Assembly: GCA_024643485.1 (NCBI GenBank)
Contig: JAHEMU010000005.1
Coordinates: 1-20,940 of the forward strand
DNA: 20,940 nucleotides
Source: Cytophagales bacterium
Lineage (GTDB): Bacteria; Bacteroidota; Bacteroidia; Cytophagales; Cyclobacteriaceae
Direction of reading: 5' to 3'
The notes beneath the pieces were generated by a model. It was given only the letters and a program-made list of their open reading frames with translations. It was not told the origin of the DNA and ran no database searches. This document shows positions 7,738 to 15,317 of this stretch, piece after piece. A program made the translations under genes and the position numbers. The stretch's first letter is position 1. Each line of letters opens with the position of its first letter.

Positions 7738-10700
7738 TATTCTTCAATTATAACGCATAAATTATTTCTAATATCCTCTTCAACCTTTTTGAATTTTACA
7801 TCTTTCATCACTTTACCATCTGTATACTGTACAGAAACTCGGTCATTTCTTCCCATAATTCTCGCAGATTTAATTGGCTCAGTTTTAGGAACGGCAGTTC
7901 TATTGGTTGCCGTCTGACCTTGCAATAGAGATTTAGACTCTTCCTTATTCTCCTGTAATTTTTGTCTTTGTCGTCGATTCTGAGCTTCTTGTACCTCATC
8001 TGCTTGTTGAACTGGAATGTCGGCTTTCATTAAGAAAGTAACCGTGTCTTCATTCACTTTAGCGATAAACTGTTTGAACAACTCAAACCCTTCGAATTTA
8101 TATATCAATAAAGGATCTTTCTGTTCATAAGATGCCATCTGAACCGACTGTTTTAAGTCATCCATTTCCCTTAGGTGTTCCTTCCAAAGCATATCAATGG
8201 TACTTAAGGTAATGATTTTTTCCATCTCACGAATCAGTTCTTTGTTGTGAGACTTGAATGACTTTTCAAGATCTACAGTAACGCCAATCTGTTTTTTGCC
8301 ATCAGTAAATGGAACCAGAATGTTTTTGATTGTTGCACCTCTGGTTTCATAGGTGGTTTTTATCACTGGATAAGCCTTTTCTGCAATTTTTTCGTTTTTA
8401 GAATTGTAATGATTATACGACTCATCAAACAATTTATTGCCTAAATCAATTTCTGAAAGGTCTGCAAATTCCTTTTGAGTGATTTTAGCATCAAAACCTA
8501 AGGTACCTAAAATTTCCAATTTAAATTCATCGTAGGTGCCGGCCGCTTTTGACTGAATAGCTCTATCTTCAGATGTTTCCAACACCATGTTTAGGATATC
8601 CATTTGAAGGCGCTCGCCAAATAAGGCATTTTTCCTTCTCTTGTAGATTACTTCACGTTGTGAATTCATCACATCGTCATATTCAAGCAATCGTTTTCTT
8701 ATCCCAAAGTTATTTTCTTCTACTTTTTTCTGCGCTCTTTCTATGGATTTAGTAACCATACTATGTGAAATTACCTCACCCTCTTTAAGGCCAAGTCGGT
8801 CCATCACACGAGCAATTCTTTCCGGCATAAATAATCGCATGAGGTTATCCTCCAACGACACGAAGAATTGAGAAGACCCTGGATCTCCCTGACGCCCTGC
8901 TCTACCTCTCAACTGACGGTCTACACGGCGTGATTCATGTCGCTCAGTACCAATAATTGCTAATCCACCTGCTTGTTTTGATTCAGCGGCAAGCTTTATA
9001 TCGGTACCTCTACCTGCCATATTGGTTGCAATGGTAACTGCGCCTGGCTTACCTGCATTTGCTACAATTTCAGCCTCTCTTTGATGTTGTTTTGCATTTA
9101 AAACTTCGTGGTCAATTTTTCTGATACTTAGCATTCGGCTAACTAATTCTGAAATTTCCACTGAAGTAGTACCTACTAAAACGGGCCGACCAACTTTCGT
9201 TAATTCTACAATTTCATCGGCAACAGCATTAAATTTTTCACGTGCGGTTTTGAACACTAAATCCTGACGATCATCTCTTGTAATAGGACGATTCGTCGGT
9301 ATGGTTACCACGTCGAGTTTATAAATTTCCCAGAATTCACCTGCTTCCGTAACGGCAGTACCTGTCATTCCGGCTAGTTTGTGGTACATTCTAAAGTAAT
9401 TTTGTAAAGTAATGGTTGCGTAGGTTTGTGTAGCATCCTCTACCTTAACATTTTCTTTCGCCTCAATCGCTTGGTGTAATCCATCAGAATAACGACGACC
9501 ATCCATTACACGGCCTGTTTGTTCGTCCACAATTTTCACCTTGCCTTCAACAATGATATACTCAGTATCTTTTTCGAATAAGGTATACGCCTTTAACAAT
9601 TGGTTCACTGTGTGAATCCGTTGAGACTTAATAGAATAATCTTTAATTAAGGCTTCCTTACGTTCGACTTTTAAGCTATCTGAAATAGTTTGGTCCTTTT
9701 CAAGTTTAGCAATCTCCAGGCCGATATCGGGCATAATAAAGAAATTGGTATCTTCCCCTTGGCCAGTGATTAAGTTAATCCCTTTATCTGTTAGCTCAAC
9801 TGAGTTTTGTTTTTCTTCAATGGTAAAAAACAACGGTTCATCCGCTTCAGGCATGTTTTTCTGATTATCCTGAAGGTAGAAGTTTTCTGTTTTTTGCAAA
9901 ATTTGACGTATTCCTGTTTCACTTAGGAACTTAATCAAAGGTTTATACTTAGGCAATGCACGAAAGGCACGGAAAAGGGCTAACCCTCCTTCTTTGTTAT
10001 TTTCATCATCTTTTAATAATCGCTTCGCTTCATGAAGGAATTGATTTGAAAGTTTCTTTTGCTCCTCAACTAAGCGCGATATTCTAGGCTTTAAATCATA
10101 GAATTCATGTTCATCGCCTTTGGGAATTGGTCCACTGATAATCAATGGGGTACGTGCCTCATCAATCAATACTGAATCGACCTCATCGACCATCGCATAG
10201 TGGTGTTTCTTCTGCACCAATTCGTCAGGATGGCGCGACATATTATCTCTGAGGTAGTCAAAACCGAATTCGTTATTAGTACCGTAGCATATATCAGCTC
10301 TATAGGCCGCCTTTCTTTTTTCTGAATGAGGTTCATGCTTATCAATACAGTCAATTCTCAAACCGTGGAACTCGAATATAGGTCCGATCCATTCACTATC
10401 CCGTCTTGCTAGGTAATCATTCACCGTCACAACATGAACGCCTCTACCAGACAAAGCATTTAGGAAAGCAGGTAAGGTAGCCACCAATGTTTTACCCTCA
10501 CCCGTTGCCATCTCGGCGATTTTACCTTCGTGTAATACCATCCCACCAATTAGCTGCACGTCATAGTGCACCATGTCCCAGATAATTTTAGATCCAGCAG
10601 CAGACCATGAGTTTTTCCAAATGGCTTTATCGCCTGAAATTTCTACATAATCGCGTTCAGCACCTAGTTGTTTATCAAACATGGAAGCCGTTACTTCGAT

Positions 10701-11081
10701 GGTTTCGTTGTCTTTAAAACGAGTCGCCGTTTGCTTAACAATGGCAAAAGCGCGGAAAAGAACCTTTTGAAGGGCCTTTTCAAGCTCTACATTTCTTTCC
10801 TCTTCAAGCTTATCAATTTGATCAAAAATATCCTCTTTCTGATACACATCAATCGATTCATCTTCATCAATTTTCTTATGTAAATCAGCAATTTGAGTAT
10901 CAATATCTTGCAAGAATGCTGCTATATCTGCCTTTACCGATTCGGTTGCTTTTCTCAGCTCGTCATTGGATAGTTTTGCCAGTCGATCATTTTCAGCATT
11001 AATCTGACTAACCAAAGGCATTAATTTTTTTATATCTTTTTCGGATTTTGTGCCAAAAAGCTTCGCAATTAACTGTATCAT
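7737..11081 (-). CDS. secA: Preprotein translocase ATPase SecA
   Basis: 1114 residues. SecA is the motor that drives secretory preproteins through SecYEG. Visible motifs are Walker A MATGEGKTL (191-199), DEVDS (299-303), IDEARTPLIISGP (306-318), GRVMDGRRYSDGLHQA (523-538), GTDIKL (692-697), the second NBD arginine-finger region LRGRAGRQGDPGSSQFF (724-740) and YDDVMNSQREVIYKRR (801-816). It is about 210-270 residues longer than the E. coli and B. subtilis proteins. Extra sequence sits near 55-100 and within the preprotein cross-linking region (about 320-470), which to my knowledge is usual in Bacteroidota. It ends in CVIIEE and lacks the SEC-C zinc motif (CxCxnCH). It starts 47 nt after dapF and its stop overlaps the SPOR lipoprotein start. 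A candidate -7 box and a small G/C hairpin lie directly upstream. Confidence 0.98.
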   Translation of the reverse strand: MIQLIAKLFGTKSEKDIKKLMPLVSQINAENDRLAKLSNDELRKATESVKADIAAFLQDIDTQIADLHKKIDEDESIDVYQKEDIFDQIDKLEEERNVELEKALQKVLFRAFAIVKQTATRFKDNETIEVTASMFDKQLGAERDYVEISGDKAIWKNSWSAAGSKIIWDMVHYDVQLIGGMVLHEGKIAEMATGEGKTLVATLPAFLNALSGRGVHVVTVNDYLARRDSEWIGPIFEFHGLRIDCIDKHEPHSEKRKAAYRADICYGTNNEFGFDYLRDNMSRHPDELVQKKHHYAMVDEVDSVLIDEARTPLIISGPIPKGDEHEFYDLKPRISRLVEEQKKLSNQFLHEAKRLLKDDENNKEGGLALFRAFRALPKYKPLIKFLSETGIRQILQKTENFYLQDNQKNMPEADEPLFFTIEEKQNSVELTDKGINLITGQGEDTNFFIMPDIGLEIAKLEKDQTISDSLKVERKEALIKDYSIKSQRIHTVNQLLKAYTLFEKDTEYIIVEGKVKIVDEQTGRVMDGRRYSDGLHQAIEAKENVKVEDATQTYATITLQNYFRMYHKLAGMTGTAVTEAGEFWEIYKLDVVTIPTNRPITRDDRQDLVFKTAREKFNAVADEIVELTKVGRPVLVGTTSVEISELVSRMLSIRKIDHEVLNAKQHQREAEIVANAGKPGAVTIATNMAGRGTDIKLAAESKQAGGLAIIGTERHESRRVDRQLRGRAGRQGDPGSSQFFVSLEDNLMRLFMPERIARVMDRLGLKEGEVISHSMVTKSIERAQKKVEENNFGIRKRLLEYDDVMNSQREVIYKRRKNALFGERLQMDILNMVLETSEDRAIQSKAAGTYDEFKLEILGTLGFDAKITQKEFADLSEIDLGNKLFDESYNHYNSKNEKIAEKAYPVIKTTYETRGATIKNILVPFTDGKKQIGVTVDLEKSFKSHNKELIREMEKIITLSTIDMLWKEHLREMDDLKQSVQMASYEQKDPLLIYKFEGFELFKQFIAKVNEDTVTFLMKADIPVQQADEVQEAQNRRQRQKLQENKEESKSLLQGQTATNRTAVPKTEPIKSARIMGRNDRVSVQYTDGKVMKDVKFKKVEEDIRNNLCVIIEE

Positions 11082-11090
11082 ATTTCAAAA

Positions 11091-11106
11091 CCCCTTTTAT
11101 GGGGGG
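11091..11106 (-). promoter_or_regulatory. C/G hairpin in the secA leader
   Basis: On the minus strand the sequence reads six C, ATAAAA, four G, then TTTT, ending 9 nt before the secA ATG. The four to six C and four G can form a short stem. If the TAAATTTG box at 11108-11115 is the promoter, transcription would begin in or near the C-run and the hairpin would be at the extreme 5' end of the mRNA. It could also act as a weak terminator after dapF. The structure is visible; its role is not. Confidence 0.35.
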
Positions 11107-11107
11107 A

Positions 11108-11115
11108 CAAATTTA
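11108..11115 (-). promoter_or_regulatory. Candidate -7 box for secA
   Basis: This reads TAAATTTG on the minus strand, an exact TAnnTTTG match, 26 nt upstream of the secA ATG and inside the 47-nt dapF-secA gap. No clear -33 TTG element is found at standard spacing. It suggests secA can be transcribed independently of the genes before it. Confidence 0.4.
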
Positions 11116-11128
11116 CATTTATAAAACT

Positions 11129-11902
11129 CTAAAAACGAAAAACCCCACTGAATACTTCTTCAGCTGGGCCAATCAAAAACACATTTTTAAAAGATCCATG
11201 TGGATCACTTTCAAACTCTACTTCTAACAACCCTCCTAGAGTTTTTAATTTTACAGGGCTTTTCATATCGGTTAACCCTGCAGCGATTGCCGCAGCAGTA
11301 GCCCCAGTTCCGCAAGAGTAAGTTTCATTTTCAACTCCGCGTTCATAAGTTCTTATAGACAATCGACTTTCACCTGTTTTCTCTATAAAGTTTACGTTTG
11401 TGCCTCCCTTTTCTGGCCAATCATATCGCAATTTACTCCCCGTTTGAACTACTGGGAAATCTTCAATTTGATTTACAAAACGCACTAAATGAGGAGATCC
11501 GGTGTACACATAAACATCTTCAGCAACGTTTCTATAGTCTACTACATCAGACATGTGTAATCGAACTTCGCCATTCGTTAAAATTTCCGCATCGTGAAGT
11601 CCGTCAAACGCTAAAAAATTCACCTTTTCGTTTTCTGTAAAACCGTGTTTTCTAGCAAATTTAACGGCGGCTCTGGTGCCATTTCCGCATAAACTTTGAG
11701 ATCCATCTGGATTAAAGAACACAATTTCAAAATCATATTGTGGGTGTTCTTTAACAATAATTAATCCATCGGAACCGATTCCAAACCTGCGATGGCAGAG
11801 TAATGAAATATCCTCCACCGAAAACTCAGACTTAAAACTTCTTCCGTCTATAATAATAAAGTCGTTTCCGGTAGCCTGATATTTTACAAATTGCAGATTC
11901 AT
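11129..11902 (-). CDS. dapF: Diaminopimelate epimerase DapF
   Basis: 257 residues, close to the family norm. DapF interconverts LL- and meso-diaminopimelate in the cytoplasm, supplying lysine and the meso-DAP of peptidoglycan. The start MNLQFVKYQATGNDFIIID is the standard N-terminus. The two catalytic cysteines are visible: Cys72 in LCGNGTRA and Cys197 in ETYSCGTGATAA, each in its conserved motif. Substrate-binding segments such as FFNPDGS and TNVNF are also intact. It follows the DUF4834 gene by 21 nt and precedes secA by 47 nt on the same strand, so it is likely part of a longer transcript. Confidence 0.97.
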   Translation of the reverse strand: MNLQFVKYQATGNDFIIIDGRSFKSEFSVEDISLLCHRRFGIGSDGLIIVKEHPQYDFEIVFFNPDGSQSLCGNGTRAAVKFARKHGFTENEKVNFLAFDGLHDAEILTNGEVRLHMSDVVDYRNVAEDVYVYTGSPHLVRFVNQIEDFPVVQTGSKLRYDWPEKGGTNVNFIEKTGESRLSIRTYERGVENETYSCGTGATAAAIAAGLTDMKSPVKLKTLGGLLEVEFESDPHGSFKNVFLIGPAEEVFSGVFRF

Positions 11903-11923
11903 TTAATCATTTGTTCCTGAAGA

Positions 11924-12142
11924 CTATTCAACCTCTTCATAGTCAATGTAATCCCCACCGGAATAGTTTTTTTTCTCTTTTATCTTTGCCGCCGGCTGGT
12001 TGTTGACAAATACATCCCCCTTCCGGTAAGAAGATTGTTTAGGTGGTTGCTGCATTCTTCCGAAAAGCACTCGCATAAAAAACCCTCCAATCCTGAAAAG
12101 AACGTAAAAGAATACAAATGTTAGCAGCAAAAATTTAAACAT
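11924..12142 (-). CDS. DUF4834-type small membrane protein
   Basis: 72 residues. One N-terminal membrane helix (about 3-23) is followed by a basic juxtamembrane stretch and a polar C-terminal half that ends in an acidic patch (GGDYIDYEEVE). This layout, with an internal KGDVFVNN followed by a lysine-rich linker, resembles DUF4834, a family found in Bacteroidota with no known function. The gene lies 25 nt after carB and 21 nt before dapF, so it is probably co-transcribed with both. Given the hydrophobic N-terminus it should sit in the inner membrane with its tail in the cytoplasm. Confidence 0.75.
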   Translation of the reverse strand: MFKFLLLTFVFFYVLFRIGGFFMRVLFGRMQQPPKQSSYRKGDVFVNNQPAAKIKEKKNYSGGDYIDYEEVE

Positions 12143-12167
12143 GACCTATGGTTTTGTTTTAGTTTAC

Positions 12168-14981
12168 TTATCTCGACAAGTATAGGTTACGTTCGGAATA
12201 AATTTTCATAAAGTAATCGTCCATCAAGTCGTCGATAAAGTAAATGGCTTCACCGGTAGATTTCATTTCAGGTCCTAATTCCTTATTTACGTTAGGGAAT
12301 TTATCAAAAGAGAATACAGGTACTTTGATTGCATATCCTTTTTTAGTTGGATTAAAATTAAAGTCTGTCACTTTTTTCTCGCCTAACATTACTTTCACTG
12401 CGTAATTTACATACGGTTCATCGTATGCTTTGCATATAAATGGAACGGTTCTCGATGCACGAGGATTGGCCTCAATGATATAGACCTTATCGTCCTTTAT
12501 TGCAAACTGAATATTGATTAACCCAACGGTATTTAACGCTAGCGCAATTTTTTCAGTATATTTTTCAATTTGTTTAATTACTAAATCTCCCAAATTATAT
12601 GGAGGTAATACGGCATAAGAATCACCAGAGTGAATGCCTGCCGGTTCGATGTGCTGCATAATTCCAATGATATAGACATTTTCCCCATCACAAATGGCAT
12701 CTGCTTCTGCTTCGATTGCTCCGTCTAGGAAGTGATCTAGTAGGACCTTATTACCTGGAATGCTACGTAAAATATCTATAATATGAGATTCAAGTTCCTG
12801 CTCATTGATTACAATTTTCATGCTTTGTCCCCCCAGTACATACGAAGGGCGAACAAGCAATGGAAATCCAATTCCTTTACTTAATTCAATGGCGGTTTCA
12901 GCATCTTCTGCCACGCCAAAATCAGGGTAAGGAATTTCATTTTCTTTTAAAAGGGTTGAGAAACTTCCTCGATCTTCGGCCAAATCCAATGATTTGAAGT
13001 CGGTACCCATGATTCGGATTCCGTATCTCTCCATTTTTTCAGCGAGCTTCAATGCGGTTTGCCCACCTAATTGTACGATCACCCCTTTCGGTTTTTCGTG
13101 GAGAATAATATCGTAAATGTGTTCCCAAAATACCGGTTCGAAATATAGCTTATCTGCAATATCGAAATCAGTAGAAACCGTCTCAGGATTACAGTTAATC
13201 ATGATCGTTTCATAACCGCATTCTTTCGCAGCAAGGACTCCATGAACACAGCTGTAATCAAACTCGATTCCCTGTCCTATTCGATTCGGTCCTGAACCCA
13301 AGATGATTATTTTCTCGCGATCCGAAGCCTCCGATTCATTTTCATCATCGAATGACGAGTAATAGTAAGGCGTTTTGGCTTCGAACTCGGCGGCACATGT
13401 ATCTACAAGTTTATACACTCGCTTAATTCCAAGATCGTTTCTCTTATTAAAGACTTCACTTTCCCAACATTTAAGTAGGTGACCTAACTGACGGTCGGCA
13501 TATCCCTTTTCCTTTGCTGTTTTCAGTAAATCAACAGGAAGTGAGTCTATGGTATATTTTTGAATATCTTTTTCGAGTAAAACCAACTCTTCAATTTGGT
13601 TTAGAAACCAAGGATCGATTTTGGTTAAATTATTGATGGTTTTAAAAGGGATTCCAAGTTTAAAAGCATCATATATATGGAACAATCTATTCCAACTTGG
13701 GTTTTTCAAGCTGTAAAGGATATCGTCTTGTTTCGTTAGTTCCTTTCCATCGGCACCTAATCCATTTCGTTTAATTTCTAACGACTGACAGGCTTTCTGT
13801 AATGCTTCTTGGAAGTTTCTTCCGATACCCATTACTTCTCCAACCGATTTCATTTGCAATCCTAGTCGGCGATCTGAACCTTGGAATTTATCGAAATTCC
13901 AACGAGGGATTTTAACAATAACGTAATCGAGTGTTGGTTCGAAATAAGCTGAAGTTGAACCCGTAATAGCGTTAGTTAACTCATCTAAATTATATCCTAT
14001 TGCAAGTTTTGCTGCGATTTTAGCGATTGGATAACCGGTTGCTTTTGAAGCAAGTGCAGATGACCGCGATACCCTTGGGTTAATTTCGATCCCTATGATA
14101 TGATCAGATTGTGGGTCAACTGAAAATTGAACGTTACAACCCCCAGCAAATTTACCGATGGCATTCATCATTTTGATGGCCATATCCCGCATATTCTGAT
14201 AGATGGTATCGGGCAAGGTCATGGCAGGAGCTACTGTAATGGAGTCACCCGTATGCACCCCCATGGGGTCAAAGTTTTCTATGGAACAGATAATAATAAC
14301 GTTACCTGAACCGTCGCGAAGAAGTTCTAATTCGTATTCTTTCCAACCCAAAATACTCTGTTCAATAAGTACTTCGTGAATTGGCGATGTGTGTAACCCG
14401 TGGTTAAGTGCTTTGTCGAACTCATCAGGAGTATTTACAAACCCTCCACCACTACCTCCAAGTGTAAATGAAGGTCTGATTACTAATGGAAATCCAATTT
14501 TTTGTGCAATTTCTTTACCTTGAAGAAATGAGGTTGCGGTTTCACCTGTACAAACTCCAACTCCAATTTTATTCATTAAATTCCGGAATTTCTCACGGTC
14601 TTCGGTCATTTCAATGGCATCGATATCCACACCGATAATTTTGACCCCATAATGGTCCCAAATACCTGCGTTTTGACAATCAATTGCTAGATTTAATGCT
14701 GTTTGACCTCCCATGGTGGGTAGCACCGCATCGATGTTGTGCTTTTCCAGAATTTCCCTAATGGATGCCTTAGTTAATGGCTTAAGATAGACATGGTCTG
14801 CTGTCACCTTGTCCGTCATTATCGTAGCCGGATTTGAATTAATAAGAATCACTTCGATTCCCTCTTCTCTTAATGACCTGGAGGCTTGCGAACCTGCATA
14901 ATCAAATTCACAAGCTTGACCTATTACGATGGGACCACTTCCAATAATGAGTACGGAACGGATGCTTCTATCTCTTGGCAT
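12168..14981 (-). CDS. carB: Carbamoyl-phosphate synthase large subunit, lacking the allosteric domain
   Basis: 937 residues. CarB makes carbamoyl phosphate from ammonia (delivered by CarA), bicarbonate and two ATP, for pyrimidine and arginine synthesis. Two homologous synthetase halves are evident. The first starts with IGSGPIVIGQACEFDYAGSQ (13-32) and has its ATP-grasp region around 130-400. The oligomerisation domain lies around 420-550. The second half starts with LGSGPNRIGQGIEFDYS (561-577). The protein stops at about the point where the E. coli enzyme (1073 residues) enters its C-terminal MGS-like domain, which binds UMP, IMP and ornithine. There is no remnant of that domain downstream, where the next gene begins after 25 nt. 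To my knowledge short CarB forms are common in Bacteroidota. carA is not in the window. Confidence 0.96.
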   Translation of the reverse strand: MPRDRSIRSVLIIGSGPIVIGQACEFDYAGSQASRSLREEGIEVILINSNPATIMTDKVTADHVYLKPLTKASIREILEKHNIDAVLPTMGGQTALNLAIDCQNAGIWDHYGVKIIGVDIDAIEMTEDREKFRNLMNKIGVGVCTGETATSFLQGKEIAQKIGFPLVIRPSFTLGGSGGGFVNTPDEFDKALNHGLHTSPIHEVLIEQSILGWKEYELELLRDGSGNVIIICSIENFDPMGVHTGDSITVAPAMTLPDTIYQNMRDMAIKMMNAIGKFAGGCNVQFSVDPQSDHIIGIEINPRVSRSSALASKATGYPIAKIAAKLAIGYNLDELTNAITGSTSAYFEPTLDYVIVKIPRWNFDKFQGSDRRLGLQMKSVGEVMGIGRNFQEALQKACQSLEIKRNGLGADGKELTKQDDILYSLKNPSWNRLFHIYDAFKLGIPFKTINNLTKIDPWFLNQIEELVLLEKDIQKYTIDSLPVDLLKTAKEKGYADRQLGHLLKCWESEVFNKRNDLGIKRVYKLVDTCAAEFEAKTPYYYSSFDDENESEASDREKIIILGSGPNRIGQGIEFDYSCVHGVLAAKECGYETIMINCNPETVSTDFDIADKLYFEPVFWEHIYDIILHEKPKGVIVQLGGQTALKLAEKMERYGIRIMGTDFKSLDLAEDRGSFSTLLKENEIPYPDFGVAEDAETAIELSKGIGFPLLVRPSYVLGGQSMKIVINEQELESHIIDILRSIPGNKVLLDHFLDGAIEAEADAICDGENVYIIGIMQHIEPAGIHSGDSYAVLPPYNLGDLVIKQIEKYTEKIALALNTVGLINIQFAIKDDKVYIIEANPRASRTVPFICKAYDEPYVNYAVKVMLGEKKVTDFNFNPTKKGYAIKVPVFSFDKFPNVNKELGPEMKSTGEAIYFIDDLMDDYFMKIYSERNLYLSR

Positions 14982-15015
14982 AAATGAAAATTAGAATGGT
15001 TGGTATAAATTGTCG

Positions 15016-15023
15016 CAAATTTA
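15016..15023 (-). promoter_or_regulatory. Candidate -7 box for carB
   Basis: TAAATTTG on the minus strand matches the Bacteroidota -7 consensus TAnnTTTG, 34 nt upstream of the carB ATG, in a 93-nt gap after the 80-residue protein gene. No good -33 element is seen at standard spacing. A short AT palindrome (15054-15063) lies further upstream. The gap suggests that carB starts a new transcript. Confidence 0.4.
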
Positions 15024-15074
15024 GACCAAAAAGAACGGAATAAAAAACCAAATATAAATTTATGTGAAATCTAT

Positions 15075-15317
15075 CTACTTGGATAAAGGCAATTTCTTTA
15101 CCTTTTGCTTTTCAGTGGAAGCATCTATCATTTTAAACCACTCTACTTTTTTGCCTGTTTCAAGGGATCTGTAAAAAATCATTCCATCCTCTTCAATCAG
15201 TTCTGCCTCTCCTAATTCATAACGTAAAGCCATTACACGGTCTCCTACTACCAAGCGTTGATCCTCGAGATCGGACAATATGAGGGCTTTTTCCTTCTTT
15301 TTAAAAAATCCAAACAT
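15075..15317 (-). CDS. Conserved-looking 80-residue protein of unknown function
   Basis: 80 residues, no signal peptide or membrane segment, so cytoplasmic. It has a basic N-terminus (MFGFFKKKEK), a middle of alternating hydrophobic and charged residues (VGDRVMALRYELGEAELIEE, then MIFYRSLETGKKVEWFKMID) and a Lys-rich tail. The middle could fold as a small beta-barrel of SH3/KOW type; that is an inference from pattern only. Its ATG overlaps the TGA of the upstream metalloprotease gene by one base (TGATG), so the two are probably translationally coupled. carB follows after 93 nt. I do not recognise a named family, although similar small proteins seem to occur in other Bacteroidota. Confidence 0.75.
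   Translation of the reverse strand: MFGFFKKKEKALILSDLEDQRLVVGDRVMALRYELGEAELIEEDGMIFYRSLETGKKVEWFKMIDASTEKQKVKKLPLSK

Noticed and set aside
9700..10130. Extra sequence in SecA as an intein or inserted element
   Set aside because: The frame is continuous, no intein splice motifs or terminal repeats are visible, and long SecA forms are usual in Bacteroidota.
12143..12167. CarB truncation as a frameshift or assembly error
   Set aside because: The frame ends in a normal stop 25 nt before the next gene, and no MGS-domain coding remnant is visible in any frame.
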